A DNA stretch of 64,000 bases from Psoroptes ovis (Eukaryota > Arthropoda > Arachnida > Sarcoptiformes > Psoroptidae), in NCBI GenBank assembly GCA_002943765.1, contig PQWQ01000002.1:3906001-3970000 (forward strand), read 5' to 3'. The notes under the pieces are model-generated. The model did not search any database. It worked only from the letters and a program-made list of their open reading frames with translations, and was not told the DNA's origin. This document shows positions 26,901 to 35,298 of this stretch, piece by piece (position 1 is the stretch's first letter; the number at the start of each line of letters is the position of its first letter). The position numbers were made by a program, and so were the translations under genes.

Positions 26901-27184
26901 GTTGAAGTGTTTTCAATTTCCGATCCATTATTGGTGAAAGCATCAAATTCAGTGGCTAAATCATTATTATCAGAATTATCGATAGCGTTTGTTAAATTGA
27001 ATATGAGTATGAATAAATAAATTAAATGTATTATTTGCAAATAATAATAAAAGTGACGATGATGATAATGATGATGACGATTGTGAAATAGTGTACAATT
27101 ATTTTTCACAAATGTTTTCAATACAAATGATGATTCATGATCATTCATCATTTTCTTTTGAAAAATATTTTCAATCATAATCAT
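8789..27184 (-). CDS. Lgr1: Lgr1-like leucine-rich-repeat GPCR (glycoprotein-hormone-receptor family), 17 exons
   Basis: Exons in coding order: 26109-27184, 18137-18208, 17820-17894, 17493-17573, 17299-17412, 17089-17154, 16744-16815, 13670-13903, 13532-13607, 13256-13465, 12770-13048, 12492-12664, 11533-11600, 11390-11470, 10917-11254, 10344-10845, 8789-10254. They sum to 4983 bases (1660 residues) with consistent phases. Exon 1 has a hydrophobic signal segment (LIYLFILIFNLTNA), an acidic/His-rich stretch, then the LRR cap CKCSGENITEIPSNF. Exons 2-8 are leucine-rich repeats. The hinge carries LTYPYHCCAF and CYPTPDAFNPCEDVMG, both diagnostic of FSH/TSH/LH-type (type A) receptors. The seven-helix core has ERLFAITYA, GISSYSKTSICLP and NSCANPFLYVIFTK. 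The expected ligand is the GPA2/GPB5 cystine-knot heterodimer, signalling through G proteins at the plasma membrane (family knowledge). Usual length is about 700-850 residues; the excess lies in exon 1 and the cytoplasmic tail. Three in-frame ATGs (27184, 27178, 27151) compete as the start. Confidence 0.9.
13904..16743 (-). other. 2.8-kb intron 7 of the Lgr1-like gene
   Basis: This is the second-largest intron of the receptor gene, separating the penultimate LRR exon from the one ending in the LTYPYHCCAF hinge box. Frames inside it are low-complexity or hydrophobic, lack splice context and match nothing I recognise. CAA/CAG-rich patches occur near 15373-15395 and 16529-16556. Confidence 0.65.
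17339..17363 (-). repeat. CAG/CAA run encoding poly-Gln inside an LRR exon
   Basis: On the minus strand a mixed CAG and CAA run encodes nine Gln in a row within receptor exon 5 (17299-17412), just after the repeat core ITHSGLERIP. The run sits where the glycoprotein-hormone receptors normally have a short loop between repeats. The exon keeps its phase (1 + 37 codons + 2), so the run is translated if the exon is used. Confidence 0.8.
18209..19886. other. Part of Lgr1-like intron 1, between LRR exon 2 and the nested Gemin2 gene
   Basis: The stretch is AT-rich with ATT and AAT runs (for example about 18560-18580) and AAAC repeats near 18606-18632. On the + strand, 18860-18937 looks like an isolated terminal exon and is listed separately. 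A TTTATT at about 19818-19823 is an AATAAA on the minus strand, about 65 bases past the Gemin2 stop, and is the likely Gemin2 polyadenylation signal. Nothing else is recognised. Confidence 0.55.
18860..18937 (+). other. Possible isolated 3'-terminal exon
   Basis: A long pyrimidine-rich tract ending in TCTCTCTAG immediately precedes an open frame of 25 codons and a TAA. It reads VCECPH, then a Gln-rich segment, then the basic RRKRQ near the end. The acceptor is unusually good for this AT-rich region, and the CEC plus basic tail could be the end of a secreted or cystine-rich protein. I found no partner exon upstream on this strand, and the site lies inside an intron of a gene on the other strand, so it may be chance. 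Confidence 0.2.
19887..21245 (-). CDS. Gemin2: Gemin2 (SMN-complex subunit), single exon, nested in Lgr1-like intron 1
   Basis: Gemin2 binds SMN and the Sm ring and helps assemble spliceosomal snRNPs in the cytoplasm. The frame of 452 residues follows the family order. MKQLLPVDDDD matches the conserved N-terminal LLPV motif, LARHYLKQVRSQA the next helix, and KQWWLQYCFG the Trp/Cys segment. ELDQTEIINVL, HWLYCLLALLDP and the final YYFKQKDLIDLF match the C-terminal SMN-binding helices. Asn/Asp-rich spacers expand it beyond the roughly 280 residues usual for the family. The frame opens at 21245 with a Tyr/Asp-rich stretch, but the conserved part begins at an in-frame Met at 21101, which may be the true start. 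It has no introns and lies on the same strand as the host receptor gene, so it should have its own promoter and a 3' end inside the intron. Confidence 0.88.
   Translation of the reverse strand: MFYSNYSYYYAYGDDYIDDNIDVCDDYLQHAKFFPFPSNDNENDDEKIMKQLLPVDDDDDYDGQSEQTILARHYLKQVRSQALQSNNRNSNFKIFKNNNRFVKTNNEISNQNERYRLNSNGIWKCSKLIGKILFNFRYARKFIECYREQIKENKSKHSNNRNINDFSISMAIRTKQWWLQYCFGNNNTKFNDAYDDDDISFDYFENNEDDDDDDVDDHNDNDHHQQQQSIDEINFKQINLIENLLWSTKILDNDENNEQMKHSYIENHDDNINDVYMNGHCPQITFLAELDQTEIINVLCLIRKYLKYYNNNDDHHNEYVGHWLYCLLALLDPIQTSNLYYELRQLFKILNQKRHKILLKTLNIILNQNNHNNMNMKNNAKQQQRMKKSNHIPMNYHNNNLIDQKTFQQPPQEQIKHLRNEYCYIYLIMIIIIYYFKQKDLIDLFDNIDDQR
21246..26108. other. Rest of Lgr1-like intron 1, upstream of Gemin2
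   Basis: No exon is recognised in these 4.9 kb. The + strand frame at 21736-22083 is Lys-rich from an A run and has no family signature. Contents include an imperfect tandem repeat at 23281-23332, GTT and GAT runs near 23910-23942, and long AT-rich stretches. The Gemin2 promoter should lie just upstream of 21245. Confidence 0.6.
23281..23332. repeat. Short imperfect tandem repeat (TTGAAAACTATTAA-type unit)
   Basis: Four imperfect copies of a unit built on GAAAACTATT follow one another, with lengths varying by a few bases. The repeat lies in the large receptor intron and has no coding potential. Confidence 0.7.
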
Positions 27185-29543
27185 CTTTTATTGAATTGTA
27201 GATTTTTCGATGATGATTGATTGATTTATCAGGATTGATATTGTTATTATCATTATTTTCATTATCATTGTTATGATTGCATTGATATTATATAATTTCA
27301 TAGCTGTTATAATTTATAATGAATTCATTCAAATAAAGATTAGATATCTTGAATAGTTTCTTGTTTTAATCCATCAAATTTATAAATGTAGCAACACATT
27401 CATTTTAGATTAAAAGATATTGTCAATAGAAGAAATTCAAATTTGAATTATCATCAAACTTGCACCATTTTTATCATTGAATTTATTTATAATTTATTCA
27501 TTTGAGTCCCAATTGAGAATTTTTATCATTTTATTACGATTATTATTATTATTTGTATTTGTTATTTTTTTGGTTTTTTTTGTCATAAATTTTTTTTTTC
27601 GATGCTTCTCTATTCTTCATAATTTTTTCTATTGTAAATTTTATCATCAAAATTTGTATAAAAAACAGTTGAAATGGGAAAAAAAATTATCGAGATCTGT
27701 GATAAAACGTAGAAAAATTATTATCATTACGAAATTGTGGCCAAAAGTTTATCATATTTTTTTTTATATTTTTAATTATTTTCATCATTTTCAAAATTTA
27801 TAACTTTTTCATCAGAATTTTTTTTCTTTATATATAAATGAAATTTTTTCCATGAAATATAAATACAAATGAAAACTTGAAACTTTAATGCGAAATGATT
27901 CGAGAGCAAACAATGATAATTCACTCAAATGATTGTCGTTATTCATTGCCTGATGGTTGATGATGATGATGATGATGTTCATTGGTTGCTAATGATTGCT
28001 ATTGTTGATTTTTATTTAAAAATCATTTATTTTACCACAGAAAAAATTGGAAAAAAAAGAACAAAGATTAAATTGTCGATGTAGTCATGTCCATCCGTTT
28101 CGATCGAATAATTTGGATTCAAATGGAATGAGACGAAAAAAATTATGATTCTAGTTTTTTGATCTTGGAACAATCGCAGTGATATCATAATTGGAACAGA
28201 ATGCTTTTCACTACGATCAAAAATGGCAGCAGCATTTTTCTATGTACAAGAATTTTCAAAAATGAATTCAAAATTCATTGAGCAAATCAGTAAATTCTGG
28301 ACATGGATGATGGAAAGAAAATAATGTTGAACATCATCATCATCATCATCATCAAATAAAAAGATTCATATTTCAAAATAAAAAAAGAAGATTTAAATGA
28401 AATATTTAAATTTTTTAGATTTATTCTTCACTTTCATAATAATAAATTTGAATAATTCATTCTCGTGTTTATTTGTTCACTATTCAATGTTATTTGTCAA
28501 TTTATTTTTGGACTTTTTTTCCTGGATTTTTTCGTTGATTTTTTACGGGTTTTTTTTCGATTAAAGCTGCCAAACGAAGACCAATATGTCATAGTGGATC
28601 ACTAGAGAAAACTTTAAATCATCATTCGTTAGAAATGAATGCGAGTCAATATGAATGAATTTAATGATAAAAGTTTCGTATTTGAAAAGAAACATATCTG
28701 AGAAAACAAAAATTTCCGGAATTTTCAAAAAAAAAATTTTTCCTCGTTTTCTTTTGCTTGAAGCATTTCAAGAACACAATATTTCACTCATTTATTCGCT
28801 TTCACACACATATGCTTATGCTTGTTTGATATGAATTTTCAATATTTTTCAAATATTTCTTATTTTCTTTTGACATTTTTTTTTCGGGTTGAAAAAATAT
28901 TCTAAATGAAAATTGAAACTTTTGCCTATTCATTGCTTTTGCATGTTGTTGTTGTGTGGATGGAAATATGTTTTTGTCATTTTTATATCAACCTTTTTTA
29001 GTTTTATTTATTTGGAATGGTGAAATTTGAATAAACAGAAACAATGGCAATGATGGCAGAAATGATAATAATAATTACAGAATTAACATGAATTGACCAG
29101 ATAGAAAAAACCAAAATATATATTCTTTCATTGATATTTCAATTCGATTGTTAATTGTAGTGTAACATATTTGTTGTGCTTCAATGCTTGGCTGAATTTA
29201 ATTTAAGAAAGAAACAAAGAAATGATATGGAAATAGTAATTCAAATTCAGATATTATATAAATGAATCACAAAATCATCAAATTTTATCTACGAAAGATA
29301 AGTTTTAAGGCTTCATCTGATTACTTACTTACTTACTATTCTTATTAATTTTATTTTTAAACTTTTTTTCTTTGAAATGATTGAAAAATAGAAAATATCA
29401 ATATTTGTCAATCAGAATCAGTGTGTGTGTGTTAGTTAATCGAAAAATCGAGAGTTAGTTAATCGAGAAATTTAATTGAAAAAATTTTAAATATGATTAG
29501 AGATTGGATTGTAATCAATAAACCAAGTTACCATTATTTCCAC
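27185..29543. other. Intergenic: upstream of the Lgr1-like gene and downstream of the unrecognised gene
   Basis: Both neighbours are on the minus strand, so this region holds the receptor promoter and the 3' end of the gene at 29544. No exon is recognised; the + strand frame at 27477-27803 is a T-rich hydrophobic shadow. A GAT run occurs near 27960-27977, an ATC run near 28337-28354, and a direct repeat at 29431-29472. Confidence 0.6.
29431..29472. repeat. Two-copy direct repeat
   Basis: The unit GTTAGTTAATCGA is followed by a short A/G-rich tail and is repeated immediately, the copies starting at 29431 and 29454. A GT run precedes it. It is too short to assign to any element. Confidence 0.7.
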
Positions 29544-30862
29544 TTATCGTAAACGAAATATATCAAGAAAATTGTTACTATAATTATTTTTAAGTATTTC
29601 AGTTATTTCTAGTAGTTTTTGGCCCTACAAGAATGAAAAAGTGTTTTAATTTTAAAAAATGAAAAAAATTCCATTTAAAAATGAAAAAAAGTTTTTACTT
29701 TTTTAAACAATTGATGAAATTGCCTCGAATCCACTGTTTCTTGACCTAAACGTATTCGCTCGATTGTTTGACGAAATTTTTCAGCCTGTCAAAAAAGAAT
29801 TTAATTTTTTTTAATTGAATTGTCGATAGTCCGAAAAGTTTGTGCCGATTTTCAATAGAAATTTCCATTGATTTAATGGAAACAAATTTATGGACAATCC
29901 AATAATTTTAAAAATTAAAAAATTTTTGTTTTTTTAGATTTTTTTTTGTGTAAAAATATTTACTTCTTCAAATAGGCCACGAAATTCATCCTCACAAGTT
30001 TCAGGATTACAAAATTTTTCGACTAAATTCCATTCATGATTTGATGTAGATGATTGTTGTTGTTGTTGCTGCTGCTGTTGTGCTGTTTTATCGACAATGA
30101 AATCTTCATCATCATTGCTATCAATGACATCATTCTCACTTCTATTTGTTCGAGTAGTAATTTGCTGATTCTTAATTTTTGAATTCTTTTTTAGCCGCTT
30201 TTTTTGCAAATGACGGCGTCTTTGTCGTTCATTCAATATGACCAATGAATTGACGATTGATAGATAAGAATTTTTCAATATTTCTACATTAGATCGTAAA
30301 TCTTCAGACTTTTGATTTTATTTTAATTTTTTCGAAGGCAGACAAACGGAAATTTTGATGATAATCATTTTGAATCCTTTCAAAAAAAAAAACTTACCAT
30401 CGATATCAATGCTTTGATATCGACATAATTAGGATCATCCAAATAAGAATATTTTTCTGATTTATGTTTTCTATTTCGTTTTGTTCTTTTCTTTGAAACT
30501 ATTGTGTTAAAACAAAAGAAAAAATCATGGAATAAATGAAAAAAAAAATTGATTCTTAACAATGTAAGATTATTGTTGTTATTTGCAAAAACGGATATCA
30601 CAAACAAATCGATAATCTTTGACTATTCATCATTTTTTAATTTGCAATTACCATCATTTTGTTCATTGACATTATTGAAAATGTCAAAATCACTATTAAC
30701 ATCATTATCATCATCATCGTCATCATCCTCTTCATCATTGTGATCATAATTTTTATCATTTATATTATTATGATTATTTTGTCGTTTTTCATTATTATCG
30801 TTGTTATCATTATCATCACTATTGTTGTTGCTGTTCATATAATCTAAAAATCGGGAAAACAT
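29544..30862 (-). CDS. Unrecognised protein of 274 residues, five exons
   Basis: I do not recognise this gene. Exons 30652-30862, 30398-30498, 29964-30308, 29699-29785 and 29544-29624 have GT-AG boundaries and matching phases and sum to 825 bases. The product starts MFSRFLDYMN, followed by an Asn/Asp-rich acidic stretch. A basic patch (KKRTKRNRKHKSEK) leads into SYLDDPNYVDIKAL. A helical segment follows (SEDLRSNVEILKNS), then a very basic one (NERQRRRHLQKKRLKK) and a linker with nine Gln. The last part is helical and charged: CEDEFRGLFEEAEKFRQTIE, QFHQLFKK and GQKLLEITEIL. Acidic then basic runs suggest a nuclear protein, but that is inference. The final two exons (87 and 81 bases) are assigned by phase and splice motifs only. 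An acceptor-like TTTTTAG just inside the start leaves open an extra 5' exon. Confidence 0.6.
29819..29903. mobile_element. Mariner-like mini inverted-repeat element, about 85 bp, inside an intron
   Basis: The left end carries GTCCGAAAAGTTTGTGCCGA, the sequence seen at the ends of many mariner elements. The right end, read in reverse, is ATTGGATTGTCCATAAATTT, an imperfect inverted copy. About 45 bases lie between, with no transposase. The element occupies nearly half of the intron at 29786-29963 in the unrecognised gene. It is best explained as a non-autonomous, internally deleted mariner derivative. Confidence 0.6.
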
Positions 30863-31211
30863 TTCAATTTATTAGTTTGATGTTACAAACGATTATGATT
30901 GTATACGAAACAAATTGCCAGTTTATTTAAATTTTTTGTGCTCTCTAAAAATCCATAATGTTTTTAAATTAATAATAATTATAAATAGAATTAAAATAAT
31001 AATACAAAATTCGAAATAAAATACAAAATTTTGCTAGCTCTTTTTGAGAGAATTTAATTGTTTTCTTTGGTTTTAATGTTTATTGGTTGGTACTATTTCA
31101 AATTTTAAATTTCGTTTTCTTATTCATCCCAATTTGAAAAATAACATTGTATTTCTTATTTATTTCAATTATGTTAAAAACTTTTTTTTTTAAACAGATT
31201 CCATTTTATTT
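30863..31211. other. 349-bp spacer between the unrecognised gene and CRELD
   Basis: Both flanking genes are on the minus strand, so the spacer should contain the CRELD 3' end and the promoter of the downstream gene. An AATAAA on the minus strand lies just past the CRELD stop (about 31204-31209). Otherwise the spacer is AT-rich with no recognised element. Confidence 0.6.
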
Positions 31212-32609
31212 TCATCCAAACACATTAGTCCACCATTTATCAAATATACGTCCATATTCTGTTTCTAATGATTTTTCTGATGCCATTATATATATTGCTA
31301 CGGCTAAACCGATCGCTGATGATATGAATATATTATGTCGAAATATAATACAGGTAACAATACAAAGACCGAAATATGTTACATAACGAATCGGCGATGC
31401 ATATGGTTGTATTAAAGGTTTTGGATCAGGATTCATACATATTCCATCTTTTAAAATATGATTGTCCGCACATTTCAAACACTTTTAATAGTATTCATCA
31501 AATATTAATATGAATTTTTAAGCGATTTTTAATTGAAAAAAAACTTACCGAATCTGGCCCATCACCATCACAACCATTACATGCAGGATCACATTGATAA
31601 CATAGATATGATCCGTCTGTGTTGATACAAAATGAATTGGTAGGACAAGGATCATTATTAGTACTCGATATTTCGCATTCATCAATATCTATGCAACCAT
31701 TATCAATAGTCCAATAATAACCGTTACGACAAACATGACAACCTTTTGGCCCCAGATCAAAACAACTGCCTGAACATGATTGATCACATGGTAAACATTG
31801 AATAGTACCATTCAAACGAAACAATGTTTGATTCATAAAATAATCTTTAGAACAAGTATCGCAATTGATGCCGCTGTAGCCATTATTACAAAGACAATTT
31901 CCATTGCCTAAACGTGTTCCAGAGCCAGCACATTTTCCATTTTTCGAACAAATATTATCGGGATAACCATTACATTGTTTACATTCATTGCCATAATGTC
32001 CATCTGGACAACAAACTTTTAAATATTTAATACACAAACCATCGACAATTATGAATGGATCTAATGGGATATTAATTATAATTTTCACATTATCATTCCA
32101 CCATTGTTGGATTTGATTAAAATTTTCTTCGCCATATGATCGACACTTGAAGAAAAAACAAAAAATGAATCAAATTGATTAAAATACTTATAGTTTTCAT
32201 ACATCATCATGACCAGCTTTTATGTCGAAACAAACTTTATTCCAAATGTTATCGAAATTTTCGAGGTCTGTTTGAGCACCATTATGTGATCTCAAGATCT
32301 GTTAAAGTGAAATGATGAGAATCAAAGATTTTCGGAAAAAAAAATTCAAACATATCCTACCTCAAACAATGAATTGCTCAATAAACGACATCTTGTACAT
32401 TTACCCAAAACAGATTGTTTGAATCTTATTTCATTACGATTTATTGTTGTTTTGTTGTCATTAGCGGTAACATTTTTATTGTTATTATTGTTCTGATGAT
32501 TCAAAATAATTGACGATGATGAATGGTAGAGATCATCAATTGATTTAATAAAATTTATTATAATAAACAATAGGCATAACTGAAGATATTTACAATGAAT
32601 TTGATACAT
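31212..32609 (-). CDS. CRELD: CRELD (cysteine-rich with EGF-like domains), four exons
   Basis: Exons 32361-32609, 32203-32298, 31549-32145 and 31212-31481 join in phase 0 throughout to give 403 residues. A signal peptide (LCLLFIIINFIKS) leads into CTRCRLL, the CxxC start of the CRELD N-terminal domain. The family's QQWW Trp pair follows, then YLKVCCPDGHYGNEC, laminin/EGF-type repeats (GNCLCNNGYSGINC) and furin-like CxxC segments. A calcium-binding EGF repeat (DIDECE) comes next, then CDPACNGCDGDGPDSC. The C-terminus has two hydrophobic segments (VTYFGLCIVTCIIF and ISSAIGLAVAIYIM), as in the membrane-anchored CRELD1 type. Family members act in the ER and secretory pathway as disulphide-linked chaperone or isomerase-type factors. 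It is head-to-head with RFT1, with 270 bases between the starts. Confidence 0.93.
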
Positions 32610-32879
32610 TCTTGACTAGAATAGAACATTGAATTTTAAATGACTAGATTAATTTTAAAATGAATTTAATTTGGTAATCTTTTTTCAATTCTTGGAATTG
32701 TTTTTCGAAGAAAAAACAACAAAATTTTTGCCAGACATTGTTTATGAATGTTTCATTCAATGTTTATGTTTTTTTGCAATGATTTTTTAATTCTTTTGGA
32801 ACTGATTTTGACCTTTTTGTGGTTCAAAATTTTTATTTGAAATTCAAATTATATTTGAACTTACAATCTCAGTTCAATC
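32610..32879. promoter_or_regulatory. Shared upstream region of CRELD (-) and RFT1 (+)
   Basis: These 270 bases separate two divergent start codons and must contain both promoters. The sequence is AT-rich with no clear TATA element. A bidirectional promoter is inferred from spacing only. Confidence 0.55.
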
Positions 32880-34610
32880 ATGGATCAAATACAGCAACAT
32901 TCGCAACAACAACAAAATCAAAAACATTCACCAATAAAATCAAAATTAAAAACAACGACAATATCAACAATTTATAATGTAATATTACAATTATCATTAC
33001 GTATCATTAGTTTTATAATAAATGCATTCATTCTACGTTATATTTCAAAAGAAACACTTGGCATCATAAATGTGCGATTATTATTGTTGTATACAACAAT
33101 ACAATTCATTACACGTGAACCATTCCGGCGTACTTGTTCACCAAATAATACGATTACTGATGATGATTGTGATAGTGATGATAAGGATGATAAATCAAAA
33201 AATTCTTCGTGGTCATCAATCGCTAATATTACATTCTTATCAATACCATTATCTGTAATAAATGGTTTAATATTTTCATTAATTTGGTATAATTTTTTCG
33301 AAAAACCAGATAATTTGCTATCCGAATATCAATGGGCAATCATGTCGATATATGTTTCAGTTATTATTGAATCAATGGCTGAAACATTATTCATTTATGG
33401 ACAAAGATATGATTATATTAAATTAAAAGTGATGATCGAAGCATTGTTTCAAACAACACGTTGTTTATTATTAGCGATATTCGTTTATTTATCCCCAGAA
33501 CATTCGATATTTGGTTTTGCAATAGCACAACTTGTTGCTTCAATCATTTACACATCAAGTTATTTTTTTTATTTTTTATTCTATGAACAAAAATCAATGT
33601 CGATATTTTTACCAAAATTTTTGAACAATGGTAATGGTGATTTTGATCTCAAATCCGAAGAATTGTCATTATTGAAAACCTCATTAACATTTTTCCATAA
33701 TTCATTATTGAAGCAATTCTTGACTGAAGGCGAACGATATTTAATGACAATTTTTTCTGTCATAAATTTTTCTGAACAAGGTGTTTATGATATAATCAAT
33801 AATCTTGGTTCATTACCAGCTAGAATTATATTTCAACAAATTGAAGAAAATGGCTATTTACTATTTTCCAGTTTAGTCAAACGTGATATTGATACTAGTC
33901 AACAAATGCCAAAAATTATACGATCATTATCGATATGTTCATATTTGACTAGATTCATGTCAATTATGGCTTTAACATTGTTCACATATGGTTATCATTC
34001 GGCATCAATCGTATTATATGTTTATGGTGGTCAAAATTTTTTGAATGGGCCATATGGGCAATTAGCAATCAATCTATTTCAGTGGCATTGTATTTATATC
34101 ATGTTCATTGCCATTAATGGCATACTAGAATCATATTCATTTGCTGTTATGAATACTAAACAATTAGAAAGTTTCAACACTAAATTATTAATAACATCGA
34201 TCATTTTTACATTCATATCATTATTAATCACATCTTATGTTGGCAGTGTCGGCTTCATCATAGCCAATTGTTTGAATATGTTCACAAGAATTTTAATTAG
34301 TTTAATGTTTATTGGAAATATTTATGAAAATCATTCGATCAAGATTTTCTTGAAACAAATCAGACCAAATATTTCAACTATTTTGTCATATGTGACGATT
34401 TTCCTGGTTCTTTCATTTTTCCATCACTCATTTAGACTTACAAATATACAAACATTAGAATTTTCAAATGTAATTATATTCATTATAATTAATGCAATCA
34501 TCGGTTTATGTCATTTGATTTGTCTTTATTTATTTTTCGAAAATGAATTATGTTTATTCATAAAAGATGAATTATTACATTTGAAAAAATTCAAAAATAA
34601 AAATGAATAA
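32880..34610 (+). CDS. RFT1: RFT1 homologue (dolichol-linked oligosaccharide pathway), single exon
   Basis: The 576-residue product is a polytopic membrane protein with about a dozen hydrophobic segments and opens with a Gln-rich head. The conserved RFT1 N-terminus is clear: YNVILQLSLRIISF, NAFILRYISKETLGIINVRL and TREPFRRTC. RFT1 works in the ER membrane in N-glycosylation, where it is needed for flipping or use of the Man5GlcNAc2-PP-dolichol intermediate; whether it is the flippase itself is debated. Length is close to the family's usual 540-580. A short acidic insert (DDDCDSDDKDDKSK) follows the FRRTC segment and sits between membrane segments. The polyadenylation hexamer AATAAA overlaps the stop codon at 34606-34611. 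No introns are seen. Confidence 0.95.
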   Translation: MDQIQQHSQQQQNQKHSPIKSKLKTTTISTIYNVILQLSLRIISFIINAFILRYISKETLGIINVRLLLLYTTIQFITREPFRRTCSPNNTITDDDCDSDDKDDKSKNSSWSSIANITFLSIPLSVINGLIFSLIWYNFFEKPDNLLSEYQWAIMSIYVSVIIESMAETLFIYGQRYDYIKLKVMIEALFQTTRCLLLAIFVYLSPEHSIFGFAIAQLVASIIYTSSYFFYFLFYEQKSMSIFLPKFLNNGNGDFDLKSEELSLLKTSLTFFHNSLLKQFLTEGERYLMTIFSVINFSEQGVYDIINNLGSLPARIIFQQIEENGYLLFSSLVKRDIDTSQQMPKIIRSLSICSYLTRFMSIMALTLFTYGYHSASIVLYVYGGQNFLNGPYGQLAINLFQWHCIYIMFIAINGILESYSFAVMNTKQLESFNTKLLITSIIFTFISLLITSYVGSVGFIIANCLNMFTRILISLMFIGNIYENHSIKIFLKQIRPNISTILSYVTIFLVLSFFHHSFRLTNIQTLEFSNVIIFIIINAIIGLCHLICLYLFFENELCLFIKDELLHLKKFKNKNE

Positions 34611-34611
34611 A
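34606..34611 (+). terminator. AATAAA polyadenylation signal overlapping the RFT1 stop codon
   Basis: The hexamer covers the TAA stop at 34608-34610. If used, the 3' untranslated region would be only a few tens of bases, ending before the bHLH start at 34772. Confidence 0.5.
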
Positions 34612-34771
34612 ATATATTTTTTTCAAAGGAAATTAAAGAAATTTAATTACTGTCATTAATCATTTCAAATTTGTCATTTTGATTTTTAATCCATATGTTT
34701 TATGGACGAAATTTGTATCATGGAAATAGACATTTCAACAAGTTTTGAAAATCATTTTATTTCAAAGATCG

Positions 34772-35284
34772 ATGACGATGCCAACAACAAAATCTATCCA
34801 CCAAAAAATGGCCGAAATTCGGCCAAAACATCAACAACAGAAAAAACTCTATCATCGAACAATCGCTAATGAACGTGAACGAAATCGTACGGAATCGGTA
34901 AATAAAGCGTTTAATCGATTGCGTAAATTATTGCCAACGATTCCATTGGATCGTAAGTTATCGAAAATTGAAATATTACGACTATCAACTTCGTACATAA
35001 GACATTTGAATAATGTTTACATAGCGATTCAACAACAAATTTCCACTGAAAATGTTTGCGCTCAATTTCGTTTAGAACATCAAATTCAACAACAAGTTTG
35101 TACATTTTGCAAAACATCATCTTCAACAATAACTGATACTAGTGATTCTAATTCAATATTGAAAACAACTTCAAAACAACAAGATGATTCAAATGATATT
35201 TGGTTTAATTATTATAATAATGATCAAGATTTAGAAACCGATATCAATTATTTACATGATTTGAATGTTTATAATTATTATTGA
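34772..35284 (+). CDS. bHLH transcription factor of the paraxis/scleraxis (TCF15/SCX) type
   Basis: The single-exon frame encodes 170 residues from the ATG at 34772; the open frame extends upstream only through non-ATG codons. The bHLH domain spans about residues 35-90. The basic part reads [15 protein letters not shown], helix 1 continues [11 protein letters not shown], and the loop and helix 2 read [20 protein letters not shown]. The loop [13 protein letters not shown] followed by SYIxHL is characteristic of the TCF15/scleraxis group (Drosophila CG33557), mesodermal and tendon-lineage regulators that bind E-boxes as heterodimers with E proteins. Sequence outside the domain is Gln- and Asn/Asp-rich. 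The gene converges on APC2, with just 14 bases between the two stop codons. Confidence 0.85.
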   Translation: MTMPTTKSIHQKMAEIRPKHQQQKKLYHRTIANERERNRTESVNKAFNRLRKLLPTIPLDRKLSKIEILRLSTSYIRHLNNVYIAIQQQISTENVCAQFRLEHQIQQQVCTFCKTSSSTITDTSDSNSILKTTSKQQDDSNDIWFNYYNNDQDLETDINYLHDLNVYNYY

Positions 35285-35298
35285 TTGAGAAAGGAAAA

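Noticed and set aside
26105..27184. Stand-alone secreted acidic/His-rich protein gene
   Set aside because: The frame ends at a GTAAGT donor in phase 2 and its last residues form an LRR cap that joins in phase to the first LRR exon at 18208, so it is exon 1 of the Lgr1-like receptor.
27477..27803. 108-residue hydrophobic + strand protein
   Set aside because: It is a Phe/Leu/Ile-rich translation of T runs with no conserved motif.
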